The notes under the pieces were generated by a model. The model worked only from the letters and a program-made list of their open reading frames with translations, was not told where the DNA came from and made no database searches. From Calliopum simillimum (Eukaryota; Arthropoda; Insecta; Diptera; Lauxaniidae): a stretch of 64,000 nucleotides of DNA. The stretch is from the NCBI GenBank assembly GCA_951812925.1, contig OX638368.1, positions 118,257,309-118,321,308 of the forward strand, written 5' to 3'. A program made the position numbers and the translations under genes. Positions 1-10,990 of this stretch are shown here, piece by piece. The first letter of the stretch is position 1. Each line of letters begins with the position of its first letter.

Positions 1-2072
1 CGGCTAGCCATTCTAAAGTTATGATCTTTTGAATGAAAGCAGATTCTGAATTTAGTGTATGAACAAACGAAATATTTGTTCTGCTTATTTAGAAGCAAGT
101 AATTTAGAAGGTTTATTCACTAAATCCGAAATAGAGTGGTCATTTTTCATCCGATCTTGGACCGCGAGGGCTCAAAATTTTTGTAATAAAATACGTTATT
201 GATGAAAATAATAAAATTTATACTTTCTAATTTTTCAGTCCGGAAATAGGTTCTGTATAATATTGAGAGATATCCTTTCATTAAAGGCTAATAACTTGGA
301 GAGAAGAGACTAAATGTAAAAATGATTAAAGTACGGACTTTTGGTGGTAGTTTTAGCTATCCGTATCAAATGACAAAAAATATTTTTACTTTATGCTGTT
401 TTAGTTATTTAACTTAAGGAAGGTCTCAAAAAAGTGTTTTCTTCACTTTTGGGAAAGAATAACTCAGGATCCTGACATGATACAAAAAAACCAAGCTCAG
501 AGTCGTAATAAGGAGATTTCATTCTACCATAAACGGCTTTAAAAACCTAGAACGGAAAACTATGGTTGAACTGAACGGAGGTTAGGGGATAAAAAATGGA
601 CCACCGCAGATCCTGGCAACATCCTATTTCTTGTTACTTTGGGTTAACCTATATGCTCAGTTTTTGGGGCTCCTATATTTCATTGGTATATTTCATTGGT
701 AAGCACTATAAAAAAACTTAAAAGCTAAAATTTTTTATTCAAAGAAGATGTGATTTCTAATACATTTAGTATAAATTTTTCATATATCTTCATTCAGAAG
801 GTCATAACTTTAGAACCCGATGACGTTTTTCAAAAAATTAGCCATAAATTGATAAAACGCAGCAACACCTTTCCAAAGAAGCCAGAATCATTGTACTACA
901 ATAAATCGTTCGGAAATTTTCAAAGACAATCTCGCAGTAGAAAAAAACACTATAAACTTCAAACGATTTTAAGGCGCCTCGAAATTCATCGCACATATAT
1001 GGTCCCTAGGAGTTTTTACATGAAATTTGACGTAGAATCCGAAAGTGGATGTTACCAAGTCAAAAAATGAATTGATCCTCTCTATTATACATACATATGA
1101 AAACTTTAAAAAATCACATTTATTTTTTTGTTGTTGATTTTAAAATTAACTCTTAAACAAATTGAAAAAAAATCTTTTTTAGTAATAAATTTAACATTAA
1201 GCTTGTCGTGACATATTCATTCATTGCAATAATCTAAAAAAAAAACCTAGATATTTAATTTTTGCGATAGAAGCATTGGTGAACATATAAATATTAGTTT
1301 ATCAGATACGATACGTTTGGAGCTGCATGCATATGTCGCAAGTAAGCAAATAGTGAATCCTAAATGTTAACATTTATTTTTAGAAAAGCAAAAACTTATC
1401 AATATAAGGTAGTAGGTATACTTGTATATTACGAATTTTTATTTATATTCTGACTAAATCAATGATAAGAAGTTCGTAGGAACTAAATTACAATATTTAT
1501 ATCCAGACTAAAGATAAGATTCAAAATAAATCTTAGATAGGTGCAACTTTTAAATTGAACGAAATACATATAACAGTGTTAATTAACACTTATGTATATT
1601 ACGGTAAAGTAATTGCATTAAAATGCATATTGATAACTTTATGGGCTTTTTTTTTAAGTGTAATAAGTCCATAAAGGAGGAAAAGCAATGTGGCTGAAGT
1701 ATGTATTGTTTGAAATGAATAAAGTTGGGTTCTGTTTTCACGGAAAGGTTATTTGATGGTGTAGAGCTGATGGCATGAAATTGGAAAAATTATATCCGAT
1801 TATTATTGCACATAATGTGTGTGACATTACTCTTAATGGAGTTATTCCACTTTCAAAAAAACTTTCTCATATGCGAAGTAGTTTTATATGATGTACCTTA
1901 GTATATTCCTTTTTATTAACAAAATAAACATACCCAACGGGAAGAAAGGAAGCTGCTTCCAAGAAGAGCGCAATAGAAGCACATCTCTCGTAGCATACAA
2001 AATTTTTCAAATTCTAATTTTTTTTTATTGCTGGTACAAACAACGTGTAAACGATCAAGAAATTTGTGCATG
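1..2072. other. Intergenic, no gene recognised
   Basis: AT-rich sequence with no recognisable coding exon. One 106-codon open frame (750-1070, +) has no family resemblance I can name and no splice or codon support, so I do not call it a gene. Bases around 1723-1800 (motif GGGTTCTGTTTTCAC) resemble the inner arms of the foldback at 9.39-10.29 kb, so part of this stretch is probably an old repeat fragment. Confidence 0.6.
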
Positions 2073-2996
2073 GAATCCGATTTGGCTGAAAATTGGCATA
2101 AGTAATAGTAGCATAGTGAGAAAAATTACTACCAACTATTTGTTCAAAATTTAAAAAAATGGCGGAGATATGGGACTTTGAAATTTTTAGGTTAGTTTTT
2201 TTTGAGAAGCTATAACTTAAGTTGCATTTATCCAATTCTGAATTTGATGATGTCAAATGATTTGGCTTGAAACAGGCTTTAAAATAAAAACTAGCAACAA
2301 TTTTTTTTCATTTTTTTATATTGTTTACACTGAAAAAAAAAAAATTTAAATTGAGTTTCCCAGAATACGTCATTTTTAATATTTTTTTAATTTTTCTTAC
2401 AAAAAAAGCTACAGGTGTAACTTACCAGTCCTCCAAAAATTGGAGTGGGCCTACCAGTGGTTCTCCACAAAAACAATAAAATGTAGTATCTTCCCCAATT
2501 TTTCAGTACATTTTTTTAATTTAAAATTTTTATTAAATAAAATTTTCAAATGCTGAAGTTAGTTTATTGTCTGTTTTTTTGCTTATATAGTACTAATATA
2601 AGTACCAACGCACTTTTTTCAAATTCAAATTAACGTTTAATTAAAAATTTCAAATTCAAAAAAATTGTACTGAAAAATTGCGGTAAGAGCCACATTTTAT
2701 TGTTTTTCTGGAGAACCACTGGGAGGCCCACTCCAATTTTTGGAGGACTGGTAAGTTACACCTGTAGCTTTTTTTGTAAGAAAAATAAAAAATATTAAAA
2801 ATGACGTATTCTGGGAAACTCAATTTAAATTTTTTTTTTTTTTTTTCAGTGTAAACAATATAAAAAAAATTAAAAAAAATTGTTGCTAGTTTTTATTTTA
2901 AAGCCTGTTTCAAGTCAAATAATTTGGCACAAATTGAGAATTGGATAAATGCAACTAAAGTTATAGCTTCTCAAAAAAAACTAACCTAAACTAGTA
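2073..2996. mobile_element. Foldback element, copy 1 (arms about 330 bp)
   Basis: The left arm (about 2185-2510) and right arm (about 2665-2996) are inverted copies of each other. Matching landmarks are TGGGACTTTGAAATT near the left edge, CTACAGGTGTAACTTACCAG on the left against CTGGTAAGTTACACCTGTAG on the right, and GTTTACACTG against CAGTGTAAAC. There is no open reading frame, so it is non-autonomous. The left end continues outward to GGAATCCGATTTGGCT (2073), a sequence that also bounds the shorter related copy at 35338-35733; here the matching right end is missing. The superfamily is unknown. Confidence 0.8.
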
Positions 2997-3036
2997 AGGG
3001 TGTAACCTTTGGCCTGGCCAAACATTAAATACCCTA

Positions 3037-3680
3037 CACAGCAGTATTTTGAAAGTTTTGCTTATATGGGAGGTGCCACGCCCTCTTGTCCAAATTCACC
3101 CAGTTTTTTCTCAGAGTTTAAACTTATAGTTCTTAGCATTTGAGTGAAATTTGGTTGGATTATCTCAAAAAATGTTTTCAGTATAGCGTTTTGAACCTTT
3201 TGCTTCTATGGGAGGTGCCACGCCCTCTTGTCCAAATTCACCCAGTTTTTTTTTTCAGAGTTTAAACTTATAGCTCTTAGCATTTGAGTGAAGTTTGGTT
3301 GGATCATCTCAAAAAATGTTTTCAGTATAGCGTTTTAAACTGTTTGCTTATATGGGAGGTGCCACGCCTTCTTGTCCAAATTCACCCAGTTTTTTTTTTC
3401 AGAGTTTAAACTTATAGTTTTTAGCATTTGAGTAAAATTAAGTTTGATTATCTCAAAAAACGCTTTCAGTATAGCGTTTTGAAGTTTTCGCTTATATGGG
3501 AGGTGCCACGCCCTCTTGTCTGAATTCTCCTGGTTTTTGTTCAGAGCTTGCGCTTACAATTCGTAGTATTTCTATGTATTTTGGTTGCATTGTCGTAAAA
3601 AAAACTCAAAAAGTTGCATTTTGAATATATTTTTTGTATGGGCGGTAGGCGTGTCCGTTGACCGATTTCGCTCATTTTCA
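3037..3680. repeat. Tandem array, about 143-bp unit, 4 copies plus a degenerate fifth
   Basis: The marker GGAGGTGCCACGCC (third copy GGAGGTGCCACGCC with a T further on) recurs with AGGTGCC starting at about 3071, 3213, 3357 and 3501, a spacing of 142-144 bp. A decayed unit follows near 3646. Each unit also contains CAAATTCACCCAG, CAGAGTTTAAACTTATAG and a CTCAAAAAA run. The array forms the body of the Helitron-like element. Confidence 0.9.
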
Positions 3681-3776
3681 ATCCCCCGAGCTAACTTTGA
3701 CAACGAAGACTGTGCACAAAATTTCATTGAATTATCTTGCTTAGTTTTCCCAAAAAGTGTATTTCCACACACAGCA

Positions 3777-3793
3777 CCCAGCCAGCCAGCCAC

Positions 3794-3829
<36 letters not shown>

Positions 3830-3831
3830 AC
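3777..3831. repeat. (CAGC)n microsatellite
   Basis: A near-perfect CAGC/CAGA run of about 55 bp lies inside the DINE-1-like element. It explains the repetitive open frames on both strands here, which are not genes. Confidence 0.95.
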
Positions 3832-3968
3832 AGACGGACATGGCTATATCGACTCAGGAGGTGACGCTGATCAAGAATATATATACTTTTCTATATCTGC
3901 CACGCCTCCTTCTCTGCGTTACAAACGGAAGGACAAAGTGAATATACCCTGGGTGTAGGGTATAAAAA

Positions 3969-5432
3969 TGAGCAAACAAGTGGTCTCTTGTAATTGTTTT
4001 CTAAAAAGCTATGACTATTTTAAGACAATATGTTGCAGCAATATAAGGAATACTCGTACACTGTGAGTTTGCACTCCATAATGTAATTTTTAAATGGTAT
4101 TAACTTTGTGGAAAACAATCACAAGAGACCTCTTGATAGCTTATTTTGAAGATAAAGAATGGTTTTAAATGCTTCGGTTAGTAAAAAAGACCAGACGAAT
4201 TTCGTCCGTACTGTATACAACCTCAAATATAGCCGAAAACCGAGATTTTTCGCTTTAAGTTTCATGGTGTGATTTTAAAGTTAACATAACTTTGCAGAAA
4301 AATATTGCAGATAAACATTTGATAGCTCAATTTAGAAAGTACCAAATACTTCTGGTAATAGAAATTCCCAAAAAAATTTTGTGTGTCCTGCATATAACAT
4401 CCAATATAGCCAAAAATCGTGTTTTTGCACTTTTTTAACTTTTTAGGCAAAGATATCTCCGACAAAAAAAAAGATATCGTTATCGGTTTGATTGAGTTTT
4501 CAAGGAAAAAACTAGGGCTATTAACTGTCATACCAGATTTTACGGCATAATATTACCTTATCTTGTTATATAACTTCAAAAATCGGGAAAAAATGGTGTC
4601 CTTTAAACATATATGTAAGGATATCTCAAAGTCCAGACGTAATAGAGCAATTCTAATACCGGAATCGGATTAAGCATCAAAAATCACATATAGAGTGACT
4701 ACATTCGTTTCCGGTTTTTGTTTGTGTTTTTCTTAAATACGAAAAAACCGATTTTTTTAAAAAATAAATGGTGCGGAAACGATACCTTTTATATGTATGT
4801 ATGTATGTATGTATATATATATCCATATATATATATTACACATATATACATATACAAGTATATATATGTACGTATATATATATATATATGTGTATATAAT
4901 ATGTATAAACACACCGGGATATACTCAAAAATCGTTAAAAAAAACTAAAAGGTCGAAAAAAAAATCGGTTGGACGTTCGATTTCGCGGATTGCGGATTTA
5001 GATACTAGAAGGGTCTCCCAACATTATCACTGAAAAAAATCGCGGGTGGTATTTCAAAAAGTTAAAATTTTTTAAAAACCACCGTGAAGATAATAGATAA
5101 TAATAGATAATTTTTGCACATACTTAGGTATACCACTTGAGCAATGTTTTCATCGCAAATTCTAATTTAAAAAATTTAAACTGACAGACAGTTCTTGTAC
5201 AAGGACAGAGAACTTTCGATGGCTATAACGCCGAAACTAAATCTAAGTTACGATTTTGTAATAATATGTTAATAATACAATAAAAGAAAAACAAGGTTGA
5301 AAAAACAGTTGTCTCTTAATTGAACCATCACAAGGATTGAATTCAATGCAATTCAAGAACGCAATATTGTCAAAGCTTTTTCTCAAACACTATGTATTTC
5401 TTAAATTTAAAAAAAAGAAATAATTAACATAC
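3969..5432. other. Repeat-derived spacer with (TA)n/(TATG)n microsatellite
   Basis: No gene is seen. A small inverted pair (about 3980-4010 and 4100-4140, sharing GGTCTCTTG...AATTGTTTTC) lies at the left. The stretch 4140-4700 shares phrases such as AGAGCAATTCT and TTAAGCATC with the loop of the foldback at 60.0-60.7 kb, so it is probably a related repeat. A TATG/TA microsatellite runs from about 4795 to 4892. The far right is the first intron of the PRR15-like gene. Confidence 0.55.
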
Positions 5433-5756
5433 CGTATCCGGCTCTTTAAAACTGGTGTTGGTAAAGTTATTAAAACTATTACCACCCTTCTTCCAATTAC
5501 TATTAGTCATATCATCTCTTTGTTGTGTCACCATCGTTGTTGTTGACATCTTCTCAGCAGTTGCTGATGTTGTTGTTGCAGTTGTTGATGACGCATCAAA
5601 CAGTTTCCTGTCGACTGTATCACGCTTTTTATTCTTCGATTTAAAACGTCCCGAACGTGATATTGTAAAATTTCTTCTTTCATGACTGTATTCACAACGT
5701 CGTTCTTCCTCATTCAGGATACTATCCAGATAGTTAATGGGTTCATGAGCGGTCAT
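5433..5756 (-). CDS. First coding exon of a PRR15-like gene (partial)
   Basis: This 108-codon exon begins at an ATG (5756) preceded in frame by a TAG about 50 bases upstream, so the start is well supported. It ends at a good donor (ACG|GTATGT, exon edge 5433). Residues about 28-55 read NFTISRSGRFKSKNKKR, then LFD. This basic SGRFK motif resembles the single conserved block that I recall from vertebrate PRR15/PRR15L. The rest is low complexity, rich in Thr, Ser and Asn, with no membrane segment or signal peptide. The function of PRR15 proteins is not established, so I give none. No matching downstream exon was found between 1 and 5400 on the minus strand; the remaining exons must lie left of the window. 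The exon is convincing; the family name is moderate. Confidence 0.6.
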
Positions 5757-7148
5757 AGTGTTGCGCTGGTTATGATTCGTTGGACACTTTTCGCTCTAAC
5801 TACAGTTTTTGCCCGGTTTGCGATGCAAATGGTGTCTGCTCCGTATCTTAATCTAAATTCAATTTTATTTTCTTTGTTTTCTTTTGGTTCCACAAGTCAA
5901 ACAAAAACAACAAAAAAAAGTTAATGCACTAACTCTACTGGAGTAGTAAGAGGTCACCACACACAAGATGAGAATGAGGAAAAGATGCAGCGCCAGGGGA
6001 GACACTACCAAGTTGTTAGCTTCTTTGGCTGTTTAATTCTGTTTTCTATTGTTCTTTTTTTTCTGATTCAAAAGTAACGCTGCTGCCTCTTTGTTGTTGT
6101 CGACTTTTTTGGTATTACACTTTAGGTCAAAACCTTTTGCTGGAGGAAATAACCAAACCGCTGTTAATGACACGAAAAACGCGACTGATTGTGTTGCGAT
6201 GTCGTTGGTTGCTCTGTTACTGTTGTTATTGTTAATATATTGTTAATACCAACAACAAAAACAACACTCTCAACATCCATTATAGGTACCGACTAATAAA
6301 TAAAAAACAAAAACGAAAAATACAATGGGGAAAAAATAAAGCAAAATTTGATCGAGAGAGGAGTACCAAAATAAAAAAAAGAAATACCCTAAAATTTTTA
6401 TATTTTATCACAGAGTCATAATGTTAGTACACAAAAAAAAAAAAAAAAAAAAATGACAACAAAAATATATCAACTACAACAACAAGAGAATATACAGCAA
6501 AAAGATGGTAAGTACTTGATTTATTAATAAAAGAAATACGACTAATGAGAAAATGAAATAAAATTATAACAAATAAAAAATAATATATACCGATACATCT
6601 ATCTACTCGTACAAGTTGTATGTGATTGTACCTACTCTAGTCGTATAAGGAAAATGTTTCAACTGCAAACGTTACCCGAAGTGGTTGGTTGGTGCCATTG
6701 TTCTGGTGCTCAAAGTGCGGTGTTATGAAAAGAAAAAAAGAAACAAAAAAGTAAAGAGTTATAAACGGGTTCGAGATTGATAACAGCTCACAGACAAAGC
6801 AAACAGTGGTTTCATTTATTTATATTCCCATTTTTTTTTATTTTTTTTTTTTTTTGGTTTTTATTTGATATAGTTTTTTCAAGAGTTAAGAAAACTAATA
6901 AAAAAAAAATAAACAAAAACACGTTAGGTGCCAAACATGAACTTGGTAAGGAAAAAAATAAATTGTGCCGATGGTTTGGCAATTACTGAATATGCGACGC
7001 TCCACCCAAAAAGGGGCACTATCTTAACTGACAAAATTTTAAAGGAGCGCTAAAAATTAGAGTTATGCAAAACAAATAGTTTGGGTGTCAAATTCAAACC
7101 AAATTGGTATAAAATTAAGCTACAACTTGGTATACAAACCGTTTATAC
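5757..7148. other. 5' flank and likely 5' UTR of the PRR15-like gene
   Basis: Poly-A and CAA-rich sequence of the kind common in fly leader regions (for example 6245-6262 and 6455-6500), with poly-T/poly-A runs. The open frame at 6777-6989 is low complexity. No separate gene, RNA gene or clear core-promoter motif was found. Confidence 0.5.
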
Positions 7149-7977
7149 TACACCATTTCAAGCTCAAAATGAGAAAGTATTAAATCACAATGAGAATGTG
7201 TAAAATTATAATGAGAATATATAAATTGATTTGGGAATTGTAAATTCATATTGAGAAAGTATAAATTGATAATGAGAAATAGTAAAATGATAATGGGAAC
7301 CTGTAAATTGATAATGGGAAGTGGAAATTCTTATTGAGAAAATAAAAATTGATAATGGGAAGATATAAATTCATAATGAGAATATGTAAAAATAAAATAA
7401 GAATAATTCGTAGAAGGGTATCATTCACTACCAATACATATGGTGATTGGGTTGGAATGGTCATAGAGCCATGGCGAGAAAGAGACAATAATACAAAGAC
7501 TTAGTAATACATAGTTTGCAATAACGCCCTAAATCATTACATAGAACATAGGCGCAGAAGTGGTGGAGCATTCGACAGGAGAAGCAACAGTTTTGTGTCT
7601 GGGTTCCCTACTGAGAACATTTCACAAAATATTAGCTGCTCATTTTGAATTTTTATATTCTCATTTTGATTTTAAATATTCTCATTATGAATTTATATCT
7701 TCTCATTATTAATTTTTATTTTCTCAATAAGAATTTCCATATCTCATTATCAATTTACGGGTTCCCATTATCATTTTACTATTTCTCTTATCAATTTATA
7801 TTTTCTCAATTTGAATTTACATTTCTCATCATGAATTTTTATTTTCCCAATATGAATTTACACTTCTCATTATCAATTTATACTTTCTCAATATGAATTT
7901 ACAATTCTCAATATCAATTTATATATTCTCATTCAAATTTTACGCATTCTCATTATGATTTTACACTTTCTTAAGTG
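7149..7977. mobile_element. Foldback element with arms made of 20-21-bp tandem repeats
   Basis: The left arm (about 7158-7400) is a run of units of about 21 bp of the form TAAATTGATAATGAGAA. The right arm (about 7646-7977) is the same family in reverse complement (TTCTCATTATCAATTTA), about 15 units. The centre (7400-7645) is unique sequence without a transposase. This is the classic architecture of Drosophila FB foldback elements, but I cannot match the unit to a known family. The open frames predicted here (Phe/Tyr/Leu/Ile-rich) are by-products of the repeat. Confidence 0.8.
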
Positions 7978-8963
7978 CTGAACACATTCGGTGCGAGCTG
8001 CGAGTGCGAGAGAAACCCGACCGAGATAGCACGATTTTCTCTATATGGAAACTTTGTTTTTAACCTGTTCTGGTAAAACCAATGATTTTGATTCTTCAAT
8101 CTAATTTATGATATTGGTAACCCTCATCGAAAATATTGTGATGTGTGGCTTCCATCGTTTCACTTAAAGCTATTTTCCCATTTTCTGTACTTTTCAGATC
8201 CGAGCGCTACTTTTTGATTGCATATTTTTTCTTAGGAATGGAATCTTAAACTGTGTTTAAAAAAGTTTTTTTTTTCGCAAATATCCCGGGAATATTTGTT
8301 CACGATAGCCCCCATTGTTTTGCGAAGGTGAAATGCGAAATACCTTTTACTTCCGAATCGCTGTTCTATGTGGCAATGGAGATGCTCTGCTTGACACGCA
8401 AATATGCTGCTAAGCACGCTAATGCGCTAATGTGACGTTGATGTTCTGCGAAACACTCTGAGGTGGTTGGCCAATAATGGTGCCGATGACAATATTGGTG
8501 GTGATGGCGATGATCGGTGCAAGTGGCGTACTTGCTGCAAGTTGGTGACGATGGTCAAATGCATCAAAAATTGACGTTGGAAGGCAAATAAAAAGACACT
8601 ATTTTCCATTATTTTTAAACTTTAACACTTTTTTATACCACACAGTCTTTTTATTTTACTCATAATAAGTAATGATTTTTTCACAAATGCTAAATTTTGT
8701 GTTTATTCGATGATGGGACGTTTTAACGTTTTTGACGTTTTGTCAGAAGTTTTTATACGATTTTGGTATAAAATTTATAGCTCATAACAATTTTGATTTA
8801 GAAGTTAAACGTTTTTGGATTAGAATAACTTTGAAGAAAAAAATTGTAGAAATTATAATAAAAAAATTGGAATACATAAGTTCATAAAAACAAATACGTG
8901 TAGTATATATAAGTTTATACTTTACCCCTAAACTTTTTGCTGTATACCCTTTCAGACACAGCT
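7978..8963. other. Intergenic, no gene recognised
   Basis: Moderately mixed-composition sequence. Short overlapping open frames at 8232-8609 on both strands show no splice partners or family resemblance. Nothing I can name. Confidence 0.5.
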
Positions 8964-9297
8964 CGCTTGAACTATGTTTTACCTCGATGTCGTCCCACTC
9001 CAGGTTTATTTATGAAAATTTATTCACTGGGGTCCAAATAAACAGAAAAGTTTTTTTTTTGTCTGCACATTGTCTCTGTCTCAAAAAAAAAAAAGGTTTG
9101 ACAAAAATTAACTACTCGGTTTTTTGGTTAATTTTTATAAAACCTTTTTTTGATACAAAAATAATGTGTAGACCATTTGGTAATCGATTAACTCATTGAC
9201 CGATTTAAAAAAAAAGTTTTCTGTATATTTGAACCCCAGTGAATAAATTTCCATAAAAAACCAGGAATGGCAGACATCGAGGTAAAACCGAGTTAAA
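8964..9297. mobile_element. Inverted-repeat element (MITE), arms about 90 bp
   Basis: The left arm starts near GCTTGAACTATGTTTTACC and contains CACTGGGGTCCAAATAAAC. The right arm contains its inverse, ATTTGAACCCCAGTG, and ends TTTACC-type inverted at GGTAAAACCGAGTTAAAC. The arms also share ATCGAGGTAAAAC against TTTTACCTCGAT. There is no coding sequence. Arms are imperfect (roughly 85-90% by eye). Confidence 0.75.
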
Positions 9298-9387
9298 CCA
9301 TAAATTTTAGTCATTTTAATACGTTATATCTCGTAAAGTATATAAGCTATTTCTAACAAATTCGGTAGGTAGATACCGAATACATGC

Positions 9388-10286
9388 ACATTAGGGTGGG
9401 CACCCCCCTATGTGAAAGTTCATTCAATTCTAAGGATAAGTGTCAAAGCAACCATACCTCTTTGTTCAACCTTAGTTCGGCGCATTTGTGACTGAAAATT
9501 TTACCTTTTTTTATTATTTATTTATTTATTTAATGTTAGTATAAAAAAGACTGATGTCTTATGCAGGCTATACTAACAACATGGTGAAAATTACATATGT
9601 TTATTAGTTGTTAAAATTAATTTAAAAACTATTAATATTGCATTTAATATTTATTTTTATACTACATTTTGAAAATTCTTATAGAGACAAAAGTAATGTC
9701 ATGGTTTTCTGTCAAAAATAAATTAAATTTGGTTCTGTTTTCACAAAAAGTTTACTTGATAGAGTAGAATTGACGGTATTCTGGCTTTCGTAATAATGTT
9801 TCATATTTTTACATGAATTTTTTCAAACAAAACACCAACCTGAGCTGCCGAATCTGCCACTAAATTTTTCCAAGGCGCCATCTGGTGGCAGTTTTATGAA
9901 CTAAATTGGCAGTTTTTCTTGTTTTATACAACAAACTACCATCGTTTATTTTGAAAGTGGGTCATATTAAACGGCTATTTGACCGATATCACTTTTCAAT
10001 TAAATGCAGTCAATTCCAGAGTATCAAGTAAACTTTTCTTGTAAGCAAAACCCAATTTTATTTATTTTTGACAGAAAACTAGCTAATTCATATTATGACA
10101 TTACTTTTGTCTCTATAAGAATTTTCAAAATGTAGTATAAGAATAAAAATAAACATTAAATTCAAGGTAAAATTTTCAATCAAAAATGCGCCGAACTAAA
10201 GTTGAACGAAGAGGTATGGTTGCTCTGGCATAGGCGGTAGCCAAGATCGGTTAAATTTCGTCCATACGATTGGGCCCACCCTAATG
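9388..10286. mobile_element. Foldback MITE, YATTAGGGTGGGC family, copy 1
   Basis: The ends are CATTAGGGTGGGC (9390) and GCCCACCCTAATG (to 10286). Inner landmarks mirror each other: GGCGCATTTGTGACTGAAAA against TTTTCAATCAAAAATGCGCC, and TCTTATAGAGACAAAAGTAA against TTACTTTTGTCTCTATAAGA. The centre holds a CATCTGGTGGCAG motif shared with the second copy at 48.5-49.1 kb. Non-coding. The superfamily is undetermined. Confidence 0.8.
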
Positions 10287-10294
10287 TACATACA

Positions 10295-10990
10295 ATTTTT
10301 CGACTCCAAGTTATTTCTTTTCCACAGAAAATTATCTTTTTTCGATTCAAAATAAACTTTTTTTTTGCCGTTTTTCCATTTCAATTTAAACTTTTTCCAA
10401 ATCAGAAAAAACTTTTTCCAATAAAATTAACCTTTTTCCAAATCAAAATAACCTTTTTCAAAATCATTTTAACATTTCCACCATTAACACAATCTTGTGT
10501 TAAGTGAACATTTTAATCTATACTCAATACTACAATTATGTAACTCCTAAATTATAATTTTGGGATAAATGGCCTATGATATTCTTCAATTAATATGTAT
10601 AAAAATAATCTCTTTTCAAATTTTTTAAAAATTCACTTTATTTTACCCCCGAAATATGGTGTCAAAAAAGTGAGCTGAGAAATCTCTGTTTGATACGGTA
10701 TATATTTTATTACTACGTTCCCTTTCCAATTCCATGCACATTTTGGAAGGTGTTTGGTAGACACAATATTCATCTTTATACCAAATTTCATAACTGATTT
10801 AGGTGCAGAGATATATATACCGTGTTAAGCTTTTTTTAGGAAAAAGGTTAATTTCATTGGAAAAAGATAAAATTTTGGAAAATTTTGTTTTGAATTGGTT
10901 TGTTTTGATGTGGAAAAAGTTTATTTTATATCGAAAAAATATAAATTTGGTGCGGAAAAGGTTCAACTTGGAGTGGAAAACGGTACTATA
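10295..10990. mobile_element. Foldback element with short tandem units in its arms
   Basis: The left arm (about 10295-10480) is a run of units containing ACTTTTTCCAAATCA. The right arm (about 10838-10990) carries GGAAAAAGGTT-type units in reverse. The terminal match is GACTCCAAGTT on the left against AACTTGGAGT on the right. The middle (10480-10838) is unique sequence. The build is similar to the element at 7.1-8.0 kb but the repeat unit is different. Confidence 0.7.

Larger units (their letters stand above)
3001..3968 (-). mobile_element. DINE-1/INE-1-like Helitron relic with tandem repeats
   Basis: Read on the minus strand, the 3968 end carries the order of landmarks I remember from Drosophila INE-1/DINE-1: GGGTATATTCACTTTGTC, then AAGTATATATATTCTTGATC, then GAGTCGATATAGCCATGTCC, then a GTCY-type microsatellite. 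That microsatellite is the (CAGC)n run at about 3777-3831 on the plus strand. It is followed by at least four head-to-tail units of about 143 bp, which gives the DINE-TR-type architecture reported in some Drosophila. No Rep/helicase coding is present, so it is non-autonomous. The family is assigned from memory of the consensus. Confidence 0.7.

Noticed and set aside
750..1070. 106-codon open frame on the plus strand
   Set aside because: No recognisable domain, no neighbouring exons, composition like the surrounding AT-rich spacer.
3572..3958. Overlapping open frames rich in Ala/Gly/Trp or Pro/Ser/Gln
   Set aside because: They are translations of the (CAGC)n microsatellite within the DINE-1-like element.
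5455..5924. Plus-strand and second minus-strand frames across the PRR15-like exon
   Set aside because: Shadows of the minus-strand exon, which has the in-frame upstream stop, start codon and splice donor.
7149..7977. Regular short repeats that superficially resemble a CRISPR array
   Set aside because: The units are continuous without unique spacers, and the two runs are inverted copies. It is a eukaryotic foldback element.
9388..9405. TTAGGGTGG motifs as telomere-like or interstitial telomeric repeats
   Set aside because: They are single occurrences at the ends of inverted-repeat elements, not tandem TTAGG/TTAGGG arrays; higher flies lack such telomeres.
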